DNA of 64,000 nucleotides, taken from NCBI GenBank assembly GCA_946411505.1, contig CAMKEG010000004.1:124001-188000 (forward strand). The letters run 5' to 3'. Origin of the DNA: an uncultured Treponema sp. (lineage in GTDB: Bacteria > Spirochaetota > Spirochaetia > Treponematales > Treponemataceae). The position numbers and the translations under genes are program-made. The notes beneath the pieces were generated by a model, which saw only the letters and a program-made list of their open reading frames with translations, was not told the origin of the DNA and did not search any database. Position 1 is the first letter of the stretch, and each line of letters begins with the position of its first letter. Shown piece after piece: positions 24,247-33,480 of this stretch.

Positions 24247-24385
24247 TTTTTTATAGTAACAAATTGCGCTTGCTTTTTCTAGCGCAAAATTGCCGCAAGC
24301 GCCACGGCCTGCGCATGCAAAAATTTTTCTTGCTTTATGTTCCTTTCCATAATATAATGATAAGGATATAAGTCAGGCTTGAATT

Positions 24386-25732
24386 ATGTTAAGAAACAAC
24401 AGATTCTCTAAACAGATTGTCATGCTTATCTCTGCTTTTTTGGTCGCTGTTATCGGGGTCTTGGCCGTTTTGTTGATAAGCCAGTCAAAGAACCTTTTGC
24501 AAAAGCACATGCGCGAGAGAATGTTGGACATAGCGAAAAGCGCGGCGGCCTTGCTTGACGGCGACGATTTGGAAAAGCTTCAAAAAGAGGACAAAGAAAC
24601 TGAGCCTTACCAAAAGGCTCTGGGAGTCCTTCGTTCCTTTCAAGAGCAGGTGGAGCTGCGATACATCTACGGAATCCGCGACATGGGCGGAAAAAAATTC
24701 ACCTTTACAATTGACCCCACCGTCGAAGACCCGGGGGAATTTGGCGAGCCCGTCACATACACAGACGCGCTGTACCAAGCCAGTCTTGGAACTCCTTCTG
24801 TGGATGAAGAGCCTTACGAAGACCATTGGGGACGTTTTTACAGCGCCTACAGTCCTGTCTTGAATTCCGACGGAAAAGTCGCGGGAATCGTGGCGGTTGA
24901 CATAGACGCGAATTGGTACGAGGACCAGTTGCGGGGAAACGTTTACACGACAGCCGTTGTTTGCTTGATTTCGCTTTTGGCCGGAGCGGCGATTGTCCTT
25001 TTTATTATCGCAAAAGTCAGAAAGCGCTTTTTTTCAATCAGCGAAGAAATGAGCCGGCTTGGCGAGGACGTGGAAGCTCTTGCGGGCGAGTTGCGGCTTG
25101 CGTCCAGAGCGGGCCGTTACAACGAGCGCATGGAGGATTTTAAGCCAAAGTATGACGATGATTTTGAGCTTTTGGAAAGCAAGCTGCATTTTATACGCGA
25201 CGAGTTGAAGCAGTACATCAACGACGCGCGCGAGATGGCTTACACCGACGCGCTTACGGGGCTTGGAAACAGGAACGCCTACTTTGAGGAAATCAACCGC
25301 ATTGACGCGCAAATCGTAAGCGGAAGGGCGAATTTTTCTGTGGCCGTTTTTGACATCAACGGACTAAAAAGCGCCAACGACAATTTGGGGCATGAGTTTG
25401 GAGACCTTTTGATTAGGACGATAGCCGGAATCTTAAAGGAATGCGTCGTCGAAGGAAAGCTTTACAGAATCGGCGGCGACGAGTTTGTCGCCATTGCCCA
25501 AAATTCCGGAAAAGTTTTTTTTGAAAAAACTTTTGCCTTGATAGACCGCGCTCTTGCTGACAGGGGCGGCCTTTTGCGAAACGGAGAAAAGCAGACGCCT
25601 TTGGCTGTGTCCAAGGGAGCGGCGGTTTACGAAAAAGGCGCGGACAAGCAGTTTAACGCCGTCTTCCACAAGGCCGACTGCTTGATGTACGACGACAAGG
25701 CCGCTTGGCATTCCAGGAGCGAGAATGTTTAA
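24386..25732 (+). CDS. Membrane diguanylate cyclase (sensor domain + GGDEF)
   Basis: 448 residues. Two membrane helices (~10-33 and ~190-212) enclose a periplasmic region of about 150 residues that looks like a CACHE-type sensor (RYIYGIRDMGGKKFTFTIDP). A HAMP-like linker follows. The GGDEF domain spans ~275-445 with LTGLGNRNAYFEE, NDNLGHEFGDLLI and an intact YRIGGDEFV, so it should make c-di-GMP. TATAAT near 24353 provides a -10 box. The stop overlaps the next gene by 8 bp. This supplies the signal that the two EAL proteins in the window would remove. Confidence 0.9.
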   Translation: MLRNNRFSKQIVMLISAFLVAVIGVLAVLLISQSKNLLQKHMRERMLDIAKSAAALLDGDDLEKLQKEDKETEPYQKALGVLRSFQEQVELRYIYGIRDMGGKKFTFTIDPTVEDPGEFGEPVTYTDALYQASLGTPSVDEEPYEDHWGRFYSAYSPVLNSDGKVAGIVAVDIDANWYEDQLRGNVYTTAVVCLISLLAGAAIVLFIIAKVRKRFFSISEEMSRLGEDVEALAGELRLASRAGRYNERMEDFKPKYDDDFELLESKLHFIRDELKQYINDAREMAYTDALTGLGNRNAYFEEINRIDAQIVSGRANFSVAVFDINGLKSANDNLGHEFGDLLIRTIAGILKECVVEGKLYRIGGDEFVAIAQNSGKVFFEKTFALIDRALADRGGLLRNGEKQTPLAVSKGAAVYEKGADKQFNAVFHKADCLMYDDKAAWHSRSENV

Positions 25733-27071
25733 AAGAATCAAGGCGCCGCGCGCGGCGATTTGCTTTTGCGCGCTTTTTGTTTTTGGCGCGGCTTTGTTCG
25801 CGGCCGACACGCAGTTTGTGTATTCGGGAAGTCAAAATTATTCTTTGGTGGAACGGACGGACTTGCGCCGATACGACAATGGAAAATACGTTGGCCTTAT
25901 GAGCCGCGAGGCGCGTTCCTTTATTGTATGCGAGGACGGCGTTTACGACGGCGATTTTTTTGTTCACCAGGACACAGTTCACAATCAAAAAATCGTAGTG
26001 AACGGAATTCACGACAGCATTCGCTCTGTCTTTAAAATCGGAAAAGACGGAACGCTTACGATGATAGAGGACAACGGCTATCCCAGCTTTAGAAGCTTTC
26101 CGACCTTTCCGCAAAAGAAAATCCAGCAAGGCCAGTCATGGCAAGCCCGCGCCGTCCGCGCGATGGATCCTCTTAGCAAAGGAAAGCCGACCCGCGTTCC
26201 GATTTATGTTGAATACACTTACTTGCGCGACGAATTTTTTGGCGGACAGGAAGTTTATGTTTTAAGCGCGCGCTGGGCCACCCGCTACGGCTATTCGGAA
26301 GTCGACCCCAACGGCGACCCGGACTTGTTGCGCGCCAATGGTTCCAACAACGCCACGATGTACATCCGCAAAGCCGACTGCGCCGCGCTCGTGATTCGGG
26401 ACAGCGTTGACGAGCTGTACGAATTTTCCGACGGAAGCAAAGTCGCGTTTAAGGGAACGATTAGTTTGTTCACCGAATATCCGCCGGCGATTGACAGGAC
26501 AAAGCTTTTGCCCGCAATAAACCGCGTCGCAGCCGCCGACACAAACGCAGGCGGAACTGTGGCTAGCGCGCAAGGCGGCGCTTCCGGCAAGCAAAAAAGT
26601 TCCGGGGTAACTGGCGGCGGCGAGGATCGGCCTCCGTTAAACGAAAGCAAGTGGCTGGAAAAAGTCCGCGTTGTGGGAACGTCGGGCGGCGCCGGAGAAT
26701 CTTCCGTAAAAATCAAGGAGACCGCTGGCGGCATAATGCTCACGCTGGAAAACCTTCACTTTAAGCCCGACAGCGCGCAGCTTTTGCCGGGCGAGGCCGC
26801 GCTCTTGGACAAAATCGCCGCGATCCTAAAAGAGACCGGCCAAAACAAACTGCTTGTAAACGGCCACACCGCCAGCGTCGGAAACCCCAGCGGCGAGATG
26901 GCGCTTTCCGTTGAGCGCGCAAAAGAAGTCGCCGCCCAGCTTTGCAAGCGCGGAATCGACGCCGACAAATTCCTTTGCCGCGGAAGCGGAAGCAAGTACC
27001 CCGTCGCCGACAATTCCACCAAGGAAGGCATGGCGCAAAACCGCCGCGTCGAGATTACGATATTGGAGTAG
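25725..27071 (+). CDS. OmpA-domain envelope protein
   Basis: 448 residues. A signal peptide (hydrophobic run ending FAADT) is followed by ~270 residues of beta-rich sequence of unknown fold, then a Gly/Ala/Ser-rich linker at ~265-320. The C-terminal ~110 residues are an OmpA/MotB peptidoglycan-binding domain: FKPDSAQLLPGEAALLDKIAAIL, GHTASVG, LSVERAKEVAAQL and GSKYPVADNSTKEGMAQNRRVEI, with the conserved Asp and Arg that hold diaminopimelate-type or related peptidoglycan. It probably links the outer envelope to the cell wall. It overlaps the diguanylate cyclase gene by 8 bp. Confidence 0.87.
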   Translation: MFKRIKAPRAAICFCALFVFGAALFAADTQFVYSGSQNYSLVERTDLRRYDNGKYVGLMSREARSFIVCEDGVYDGDFFVHQDTVHNQKIVVNGIHDSIRSVFKIGKDGTLTMIEDNGYPSFRSFPTFPQKKIQQGQSWQARAVRAMDPLSKGKPTRVPIYVEYTYLRDEFFGGQEVYVLSARWATRYGYSEVDPNGDPDLLRANGSNNATMYIRKADCAALVIRDSVDELYEFSDGSKVAFKGTISLFTEYPPAIDRTKLLPAINRVAAADTNAGGTVASAQGGASGKQKSSGVTGGGEDRPPLNESKWLEKVRVVGTSGGAGESSVKIKETAGGIMLTLENLHFKPDSAQLLPGEAALLDKIAAILKETGQNKLLVNGHTASVGNPSGEMALSVERAKEVAAQLCKRGIDADKFLCRGSGSKYPVADNSTKEGMAQNRRVEITILE

Positions 27072-27094
27072 GAATTTTACGGAAGGCGATACAA

Positions 27095-27334
27095 CTATCT
27101 CCTAATCAACGGCGCTCCCTCGGCATAATTTCCGTAGCGGGACATAAACTCCTCGTGTTCTTCTTGCTCGGTAGCCCGAAGATTCACCCCAGGCCTTTTT
27201 TTCACTTTTTGCCGGAATGTAAATCGTTTCGCCGCTGACAGTATTACATATAGCAAAAGCGCGCAAAGCGCGCTATAATAATAATATGCCGACGGTATTA
27301 AATGAAAAAGGCTACAGATTCTTTTTTTTCTCAA
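27095..27334 (-). pseudogene. Possible small gene remnant
   Basis: A reverse frame whose last ~45 residues (RQKVKKRPGVNLRATEQEEHEEFMSRYGNYAEG...) have protein-like composition, while the front is implausible and overlaps the DUF4160 gene. It could be the tail of a decayed antitoxin-like gene. The evidence is weak, and I know of no family. Confidence 0.2.
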
Positions 27335-27531
27335 ACGAAGGAAACCCTTTGGAGCCTTGTCATATTCATGTTAGAAAGAATGGAGCGTTGGCAAAATTTT
27401 GGGTGGATAAAACTTGTTCATTAGCTCAAAACTATGGCTTTACGGCAAAAGAATTGAGTGAAATTGCTGACATCATTAACGCGAATACATCTAAAATCAA
27501 GGAGGCTTGGAATGGATTTTTCTTTAAATAA
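27286..27531 (+). CDS. DUF4160 protein (toxin-like module, first gene)
   Basis: 81 residues with the DUF4160 pattern: YRFFFFSNEGNPLEPCHIHVRKNGALAKFWVD, then a C-terminal helix GFTAKELSEIADIINANTSKIKEAWN. DUF4160 genes are usually followed by a DUF2442 gene, as here, and the pair has been viewed as a toxin-antitoxin-like unit, though no mechanism is established. TATAAT (27274-27279) ends 6 nt before the ATG, so it is probably leaderless. The gene overlaps its partner by 20 bp. Confidence 0.85.
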   Translation: MPTVLNEKGYRFFFFSNEGNPLEPCHIHVRKNGALAKFWVDKTCSLAQNYGFTAKELSEIADIINANTSKIKEAWNGFFFK

Positions 27532-27778
27532 CGCTCGGGCGCAAAAAGTTTGGTGCGACGCGGAAAATCTTTGGCTCCTGCTTTTTGACGGAAGACAGCT
27601 TTCTATACCTTTGATTTTTTTTCCAAAACTTGCCAACGCAAATTCCGAAAGCCGTTCCGCCTATGAACTCAGCGGCGGCGGTGTCGGAATCCATTGGAAC
27701 AGCCTTGACGAAGATTTGTATGTTCCTAATCTGCTTTTGGGAATCACGGACGTAAATCGCTTGAATCAACCTGCTTAG
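27512..27778 (+). CDS. DUF2442 protein (partner of DUF4160)
   Basis: 88 residues. The ATG at 27512 is chosen because GGAGG lies 7 nt upstream, inside the preceding gene. The sequence has the DUF2442 pattern (VWCDAENLWLLLFDGRQLSIPLIFFPKLANA ... GVGIHWNSLDEDLYVPNLL). The family is small, probably DNA- or partner-binding, and is nearly always found with DUF4160. The 20-bp overlap implies coupled translation. Confidence 0.85.
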   Translation: MDFSLNNARAQKVWCDAENLWLLLFDGRQLSIPLIFFPKLANANSESRSAYELSGGGVGIHWNSLDEDLYVPNLLLGITDVNRLNQPA

Positions 27779-27804
27779 AAGGCAAAGCGCGGTAGAATGA
27801 AAAT

Positions 27805-28647
27805 ATGATTAAAAACCGAACATTGTCTTTTGCCGTGATTGCGGCGGTGTACGCTTTGGCCATCGCGGGCGGGATTTTTTGCTACGATTGGATTTGCGCG
27901 CGACATTATTTTTGCTGGCAGCTTTCTCTTTTGGCGGCGGACGTTTTTGCAACCGTCTTCGTCTTTTTGTTCAGCGTGATTTTTGGGAACGCTTCGGTCT
28001 ACGATCCTTACTGGAGCGTCCAGCCACCGGTCATTTTGCTTGTCGCTTTGTCTCGGCGGGGAGGAAGCCCCTTTGCCTGGATTTTGTTCGCGGCCGTTTT
28101 GTTTTGGGGAATCCGCCTTACGGCCAACTGGTGCTACAACTTTAAAAGCTTTGAATACCAAGATTGGCGCTACGTCATGCTAAAGGAGCGGACCGGCGTT
28201 TTTTATCCGCTGATAAATTTTTTGGGAATCCATCTTTTTCCGACGCTTGTGGTTTACCTTTGCGTTTTGCCGGCGGCAACGGTGATTTTGGAGGGAGCGG
28301 CTTTTAAACCGATTTGCGCAGTCTTTTTGGCGCTGGCTTTTGCCGCTCCGACATTCCAAGGAATCGCGGACATTCAAATGCATCGCTTTAGAAAGCGCGG
28401 GAGCGGAGGCTTTTGCCGCGACGGCTTGTGGAAGCGCTCGCGCCATCCAAACTACGCTTGCGAAATATTGATGTGGTGGAGCGTTGGCCTTGCAAGTTTT
28501 TTTGCGCTGGACATGCGCCTGCCCTTGCTTGCCGGAGCGGCTGCCAACACCGCTCTCTTTTTGTTCGTCAGCGTTCCTCTTGCCGACAAAAGGCAGTCGC
28601 GAAAGCCCGGCTTTGACGAATACAAAAAGCAAACGCGAATGCTGTAG
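27805..28647 (+). CDS. DUF1295 / steroid 5-alpha-reductase-like membrane protein
   Basis: 280 residues with about seven hydrophobic helices. The C-terminal signature is that of the DUF1295 / isoprenylcysteine-methyltransferase fold: FRKRGSGGFCRDGLWKRSRHPNYACEILMWWSVGLASF and a final KPGFDEYKKQTRM. Homologues are integral membrane oxidoreductases or methyltransferases acting on lipids; the substrate is unknown. TAGAAT ends 6 nt before the ATG. The next gene starts 35 nt after its stop. Confidence 0.85.
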   Translation: MIKNRTLSFAVIAAVYALAIAGGIFCYDWICARHYFCWQLSLLAADVFATVFVFLFSVIFGNASVYDPYWSVQPPVILLVALSRRGGSPFAWILFAAVLFWGIRLTANWCYNFKSFEYQDWRYVMLKERTGVFYPLINFLGIHLFPTLVVYLCVLPAATVILEGAAFKPICAVFLALAFAAPTFQGIADIQMHRFRKRGSGGFCRDGLWKRSRHPNYACEILMWWSVGLASFFALDMRLPLLAGAAANTALFLFVSVPLADKRQSRKPGFDEYKKQTRML

Positions 28648-28682
28648 AAAAAAATCGCGAAATGCGGTACAATAAACAGCAA

Positions 28683-29657
28683 ATGACACGCAATGCAAAA
28701 AGCATAAAAATTGCCGCCGCGCTGGCCCTTTTTTTTGCCGCGCAAATTTTTTTCTCTTGCGGACGGAACGCTTCCAACGCGCTTTACGACTATAAAGAAT
28801 TTCCTTTGGAGCGGAACGGAATCGCGCTGCATTTGGATTGCGTCCAGCTTGCCAAAAAAAGTTCCGCCAAAAGCGACAAAGACCAAAAGAACATATTGCT
28901 TGTTCACGGCGTGACATACTCCTCGCATGAATTTGACATCGACTACAAGGACTACAGCCTTGTCAAAAAGTTGGCTCGCTCAGGCTGGGCGGTTTGGCGC
29001 TTGGACATAGCGGGCTTTGGCCGCTCGCAGGAAGTTTCCGACGGCTTTATGCCTGATTCCGACTACGCAGCGCTGGACATAAACGCCGCCGTCCAAAAAA
29101 TCGTGGAGTTGACCGGGCAGAACAAAATAGACGTCCTTGGCTGGTCTTGGGGAACGGTGACAGCAAGCCGCTTTGCCGCCGCCCACAGCGAGCGCGTAAA
29201 CAAGCTTGTGTTGTACGCTCCAATCTTGAGCGGAATCGGAGACGCCAAAACGGCCGAGCCATTCCACCACAACACATGGGAACACGCCGCGGACGACTTT
29301 GCCCGGACAAAGGACGGCGCCTTTGACTATTCGATTGCCGAGCGCGAGCTGATAGAAATTTGGTGCTCCAGCTGCTGGAGATACGATGGCGAAAAAAGTC
29401 CCAACGGCGGCAGGCGCGACATTTGCGTTCCCCAGGCAAAAGAGCTGATTGACTTGGCAAAAATACAAAATCCAACGCTTGTGATTTGCGGCGACAAAGA
29501 CCCTTACTTAAATTACAAGCTTGTGAAAAAGTCGCTCAAGAGCCTGCCAAAAGGCTCAAGGCTAGAGATGATAAAGGGCGGCTCGCACGTCGTTTTTGTC
29601 GAAGCGCCATATTATCGCGACTTTCAAAAGCGGCTTATGAAATTTTTGGAGAAATGA
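28683..29657 (+). CDS. Alpha/beta-hydrolase lipoprotein
   Basis: About 324 residues from the ATG at 28683; an in-frame ATG 7 codons upstream coincides with the -10-like TACAAT. The signal peptide ends in a lipobox (IFFSC), so it is probably a lipoprotein. The alpha/beta-hydrolase fold shows LVHGVTYSSHEFD (oxyanion region), VLGWSWGTVTASRFAA (nucleophile Ser in GWSWG), a late VICGDKDPYL (Asp) and GGSHVVFVEAP (His). The triad is complete, so it should be an active esterase, lipase or peptidase. The substrate is unknown. Confidence 0.85.
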   Translation: MTRNAKSIKIAAALALFFAAQIFFSCGRNASNALYDYKEFPLERNGIALHLDCVQLAKKSSAKSDKDQKNILLVHGVTYSSHEFDIDYKDYSLVKKLARSGWAVWRLDIAGFGRSQEVSDGFMPDSDYAALDINAAVQKIVELTGQNKIDVLGWSWGTVTASRFAAAHSERVNKLVLYAPILSGIGDAKTAEPFHHNTWEHAADDFARTKDGAFDYSIAERELIEIWCSSCWRYDGEKSPNGGRRDICVPQAKELIDLAKIQNPTLVICGDKDPYLNYKLVKKSLKSLPKGSRLEMIKGGSHVVFVEAPYYRDFQKRLMKFLEK

Positions 29658-29660
29658 AAA

Positions 29661-30722
29661 ATGTATACGCGCGAAATAACGCCGGCCCCCGAAAAATTGA
29701 TTCAAAACGGAAAGCCGGTTTTTGGAACGTTCGACAGCCTTCCCAAAAAGCTTGACATAAAGGGCGTGACTACGCCTTACGCGGGAATTCCGTATCCGCC
29801 GATTTTGTCGCGGCTAAGAATTCGAGCGCGCGCGGTTTACGTCTTTAGCGTGGGCGACTACGTTGGCGTGGTCCAGTTTTTTGACAATAAAATTTTGAAC
29901 ATGGCCGAGTTCGCGCTGTGGAACACCAAGCGGGGAACCAAATACGTTTACCGAAAATTTTTGGGCGTGCGACGCAAGATGATTCCGACAAAATTGGGCG
30001 CGGGCCGTTGCTCCACCAGAACGCCAGGAAGGCGCATCCGCTTTTCGTGGAACCATCAAAGCGGCCGTTTGCTTCTTGCCGTAAACGTAAAAGGCTTTAG
30101 CCACAGGCCGGAGATAAAAATTTTTTCGCAAGGAAACTTTAACGACGCGGCCTCAAAGGAAATAGTTTCGGTAAAGCCCGCTCCGACGACGCGCCGCTGC
30201 TCGGCCAGCTGGTACGCATCCGTTCCGATAACGACAAAGTTTGAAGTTAAGGGCGTTGAAAAAGTCGCCGCCGAAAGCGCCAAGGGAAACAGCCTGCTTT
30301 TTGTGAACCGCGCCTACTACAAATTCATCACGCGCGGCGAGTCGATCACCGCAAGCGGCGTGATAGACGGAAAGAGCGTTTCGTTGCGCCTGTCCACCAC
30401 AAGCCTTGACGCGGCCAACACCAGCCGGCACAACGACAACTCGCTTTTTGTTGACGGCTCGTTCACTCCGCTTCCGCCCGTATGCATAACGCACCCCTTT
30501 GGAATCGCAAAAGACTGGAACGCGCAAGACTACGAAAGCATGGTGGACTTGTCCTTTGTTCCGCAAAACTCATATTCGCGCAAGGCCAACTTTATTTTGG
30601 TCAACGCCAGCTACGACACAGTCTTTGGCTTTTTAAACGGAAGCGTCCTCCGCGCCGACGGAAGCAAAATCGAACTGCGCGACTTTCCCGCCGTCGCGCA
30701 AATCAGCAGAATTAGACTGTAA
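29661..30722 (+). CDS. DUF2804 protein
   Basis: 353 residues. The overall layout and the blocks LIQNGKPVFGTFD near the start and PFGIAKDWNAQDYESMVDLSFVPQ near the end match DUF2804 proteins as I recall them. The function of that family is unknown. No signal peptide is seen. It begins 3 nt after the hydrolase stop and ends 1 nt before the DUF72 gene, so the three genes form one operon. Confidence 0.7.
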   Translation: MYTREITPAPEKLIQNGKPVFGTFDSLPKKLDIKGVTTPYAGIPYPPILSRLRIRARAVYVFSVGDYVGVVQFFDNKILNMAEFALWNTKRGTKYVYRKFLGVRRKMIPTKLGAGRCSTRTPGRRIRFSWNHQSGRLLLAVNVKGFSHRPEIKIFSQGNFNDAASKEIVSVKPAPTTRRCSASWYASVPITTKFEVKGVEKVAAESAKGNSLLFVNRAYYKFITRGESITASGVIDGKSVSLRLSTTSLDAANTSRHNDNSLFVDGSFTPLPPVCITHPFGIAKDWNAQDYESMVDLSFVPQNSYSRKANFILVNASYDTVFGFLNGSVLRADGSKIELRDFPAVAQISRIRL

Positions 30723-30723
30723 G

Positions 30724-31524
30724 ATGCCAGAAATCTTAATCGGAACAAGCGGCTACGACTACCCGGAATGGCGCGGCGTATTTTATCCGGCCGGCCTAAA
30801 GCGCGCGGACTTTTTGCCTTACTACGCCACGCAATTCAACGCGCTGGAGCTTAACAACAGTTTTTACAACATGCCCACGGCGGAACGCTTGCTAAGTTTT
30901 TGGGAACGGAGCGGGGGCGCGCTAAAGTTCAGCGTAAAGGCCAACAGGCTTTTGACCCACGAAATTGGCCGCGACTGGAAAAGCGCCGCCCAAGAATTTT
31001 TTGCCGCCCTAAAGCCGCTGGCCCAAAACAAAAGCCTTGCCTCCGCGCTTTTTCAGTTTCCGCAAAGCTTTCATTACACAGACCAAAACCGCATGTATCT
31101 TTCCGCGCTGCTGGCCCAGTTTAGAGGCCTTCCTGTGGTGGTGGAATTCCGCCACGCCGAATGGGTCCGCCCGTCCGTTTTTGAGGGGCTTGAAAAACGA
31201 AATGCCTCAATCGTCTTTTGTGACATGCCGCAGCTGAAAAATCTTCCTGACGGCACTTTGGCAAAGACTCCGTTTGTCGGAAGCAACGCATACATCCGAA
31301 TGCACGGACGAAACGAAGAGGCCTGGTATAATGCCGAAGGTCAAAACGGAAGCTCACGCTACTGCTACGAATATTCCGACGACGAGCTTTCAAGTTTTGT
31401 CCCAATCGTAAGGCAGGCAAACAGCGAGAGAAAGAAAGTGCAGATGTACTTCAACAATCATCCCAAGGGCAGCGGGGCCAAGAACGCCAGGAGAATGCGG
31501 GAGATGGTTGAGGCTGCTTTTTGA
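30724..31524 (+). CDS. DUF72 (YecE-like) TIM-barrel protein
   Basis: 266 residues with the DUF72 signature: IGTSGYDYPEWRGVFYP, FNALELNNSFYNMPTAERLLSFWERSGGALKFSVKANRLLTHE, ALFQFPQSFHY, PVVVEFRHAEW, ASIVFCDMP, YIRMHGRNEEAWY and YFNNHPKGSGAKNARRM. The fold is a TIM barrel; a nuclease or hydrolase role has been proposed for relatives but is not proven. It is the last gene of a unit with the hydrolase and DUF2804 genes. Confidence 0.92.
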   Translation: MPEILIGTSGYDYPEWRGVFYPAGLKRADFLPYYATQFNALELNNSFYNMPTAERLLSFWERSGGALKFSVKANRLLTHEIGRDWKSAAQEFFAALKPLAQNKSLASALFQFPQSFHYTDQNRMYLSALLAQFRGLPVVVEFRHAEWVRPSVFEGLEKRNASIVFCDMPQLKNLPDGTLAKTPFVGSNAYIRMHGRNEEAWYNAEGQNGSSRYCYEYSDDELSSFVPIVRQANSERKKVQMYFNNHPKGSGAKNARRMREMVEAAF

Positions 31525-31574
31525 CCGACAGAGGGGTTCGTTGATTAGTTGATTATAGGAGGATTTTTTCCACC

Positions 31575-32846
31575 TTAATTTCCAAGGCAGGTAATCGGAA
31601 CTATAAGTATTCCGTCTTCCCTTTTATATGCATAATCGCCAACTGCGGTAAGAATCATTTTAAAGCTCGGCAGTTTCATCTTGGACGTGTCGATGTTTTT
31701 TTCGAGGGTATTCAAGGTTTTTGCGCCTTCCGCTATAAGTTTGTCGCCTCCGAGTTTTACTTCTATAAGTCCATAAGAGCCATTACGCAAATGAACAACG
31801 GCATCACATTCAAGATTGTTTCTGTCTCGATAGTGATAAACCAATCCGTCCAGTGTCTGCGCATAGACTTTTAAATCCCTGACGCATAGATTTTCAAAAA
31901 GAAAGCCCATTGTCTTCAAATCATTTATCAAATCTTCGGGTCCAATACCAAGACATGCGGTGGCTATGGATGGATCAACAAAGTATCTTGTGTCCGTTGT
32001 TCGGATGGCGGTTTTTGAGCGGAGATTTGGATTCCATGCAGGCGAGTCTTCGATAACAAAAATTTTCTTTAAGGCATCAACGTAATCATAAAGCGTTTCT
32101 ATGCTGAAACTTTCGATGTCGTTTCCCAGAATGTCCTTGCGCAAGTCTTCATATTTTATTTGGGTGCCAATATTCCGTGAATACGAGCGCATCAGGAGTC
32201 TGGCCCTTTCTGGATTCCGTGTTTTGCCATCAACCCGGGAAATGTCAGAATTAACTACAGCGTCATAATAGTCTATTGATTGCCTTAATGCGATTTTTTC
32301 TGAAGTACCAAGAACTTTTGGCCAACCTCCGCGGCATATAAGATAGGCAATTTTCCTAAGATCCGTTTCGTTGCTTGCGGCGATGTCTGTTTCGTTTTGA
32401 AACAGTTTTTTTAGTGAAACTTTTCCTGTTGAATCTCCTGTTTCCAGAAGAGTCATTGTCCGCATCAATAATCTGCTTATTCTTCCTGTTCCAGAATGTG
32501 AGATTTCGTCAGTAGATGCAGGGACTGCGGAGCCCGTCAATATAAACTGATTGAATTCATTGCGTCTGTCAACTTCAAAACGGACGGCATCCCAAAGCTT
32601 GGGCGCAAGCTGCCACTCATCAATAAGGCGGGGAGTTTTTCCTTCAAGCAGAAGTGACGGATTCAAATTTGCCAGCTGCAGGTTCTGCTCTCTTTTTGCC
32701 GGATCCTGCATATAAAGACGGCTGTTTGAAATCTGCTCTGCGGTGGTCGTTTTTCCACACCACTTTGCGCCTTCCACCAGCACAGCCCCCTTTGCTTCGA
32801 GCATTTCCTTGAGAATTGAATCTGCGAGTCTTTTACTATACTCCAT
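31575..32846 (-). CDS. P-loop ATPase with DUF4143 C-terminal domain
   Basis: 423 residues from the ATG at 32846. The N-terminal AAA_14 ATPase has Walker A VEGAKWCGKTTTA, Walker B PRLIDEWQLAP and a sensor block FILTGSAVP. The C-terminal DUF4143 part carries the nuclease-like LECDAVVHLRNGSYGLIEVKLGGDKLIAEG (a possible D...ExK site). These proteins are common in bacteria and archaea and are suspected of roles in stress or defence, but no function is fixed. Codon use is less GC-biased than that of genes to its left, so it may mark the left edge of the island. A consensus promoter at 32853-32881 sits 6 nt before the ATG. Confidence 0.88.
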   Translation of the reverse strand: MEYSKRLADSILKEMLEAKGAVLVEGAKWCGKTTTAEQISNSRLYMQDPAKREQNLQLANLNPSLLLEGKTPRLIDEWQLAPKLWDAVRFEVDRRNEFNQFILTGSAVPASTDEISHSGTGRISRLLMRTMTLLETGDSTGKVSLKKLFQNETDIAASNETDLRKIAYLICRGGWPKVLGTSEKIALRQSIDYYDAVVNSDISRVDGKTRNPERARLLMRSYSRNIGTQIKYEDLRKDILGNDIESFSIETLYDYVDALKKIFVIEDSPAWNPNLRSKTAIRTTDTRYFVDPSIATACLGIGPEDLINDLKTMGFLFENLCVRDLKVYAQTLDGLVYHYRDRNNLECDAVVHLRNGSYGLIEVKLGGDKLIAEGAKTLNTLEKNIDTSKMKLPSFKMILTAVGDYAYKREDGILIVPITCLGN

Positions 32847-32852
32847 TATTTC

Positions 32853-32881
32853 ATTATATCGGGGAATACAGATTTTGTCAA
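32853..32881 (-). promoter_or_regulatory. Consensus promoter of the DUF4143 ATPase gene, leaderless
   Basis: Reverse strand TTGACA, 17 bp, TATAAT (both perfect), then 6 nt to the ATG at 32846. Confidence 0.85.
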
Positions 32882-33480
32882 ATATCAGATACAGACTTTG
32901 GCATATATTTAACAAAGAGAATGGCAGAAAATGAGCATAGATTTTTGCAATGTTTTACTGCTGGTTTTGACGATTCTGCGTAAATAACGCAAAACTTGCT
33001 AAACCCGAGTACGTAAAGCTTGATGCCAAGTACATATTTTGTCGCGGATTCATCCCGAATTTGCGGCGATTTATGCGGATTTATCAGGGGTTTTGGGAGA
33101 TTTCATCTTGATGTATCAGGGGAGCTTATCAAGATAAATGGGAAGGGGAACTTGACGGAGGGATGCGGGAGTCGGGATGAAATAGTGGCAACTGCAGTTG
33201 TGTTCATAAGCACGCAGTAATCCGCATGCTCACGATTGAATTTTTTGTAAATTTCCAGAGCTTTTGGTCTGTCAAAAAGCCCCATCTGCTGATAATCGCG
33301 AATTATGGAAATATGTTCGGCAATAGATTTTGCCTTTTCAACGGTTTGAAATGGATTATGCATGGATACAGTTTACAGGGAATGTGTGACATTTTTAATA
33401 TTTTTGTCAAAAATAGTGCAAAAAATCCCTAATTGTGGTATAATACGATAGTTAGGATTAAAATTTGGGGGTATTGTATC
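32882..33480. other. 600-bp island border region, mostly non-coding
   Basis: Contains one doubtful reverse frame (33103-33363), short repeated ATTTGCGG / ATGCGGATTTATCAG words near 33060-33120, and a TATAAT box at 33440-33445 before the methyltransferase fragment. No integrase, transposase or att-like direct repeat is apparent. Confidence 0.45.
33103..33363 (-). CDS. Doubtful small protein, possibly truncated
   Basis: 86 residues. The first ~55 (KAKSIAEHISIIRDYQQMGLFDRPKALEIYKKFNREHADYCVLMNTTAV) look like a real helical protein; the rest is low-quality, proline/serine-rich sequence, as if the frame had run into unrelated DNA. No ribosome-binding site is clear. I do not recognise the family. 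It may be a remnant at the island border. Confidence 0.3.
   Translation of the reverse strand: MHNPFQTVEKAKSIAEHISIIRDYQQMGLFDRPKALEIYKKFNREHADYCVLMNTTAVATISSRLPHPSVKFPFPFILISSPDTSR

Noticed and set aside
28180..28928. Reverse frames over the DUF1295 and hydrolase genes
   Set aside because: Shadows of forward genes with clear families; composition is Arg/Cys-rich as expected from antisense of GC-rich DNA.
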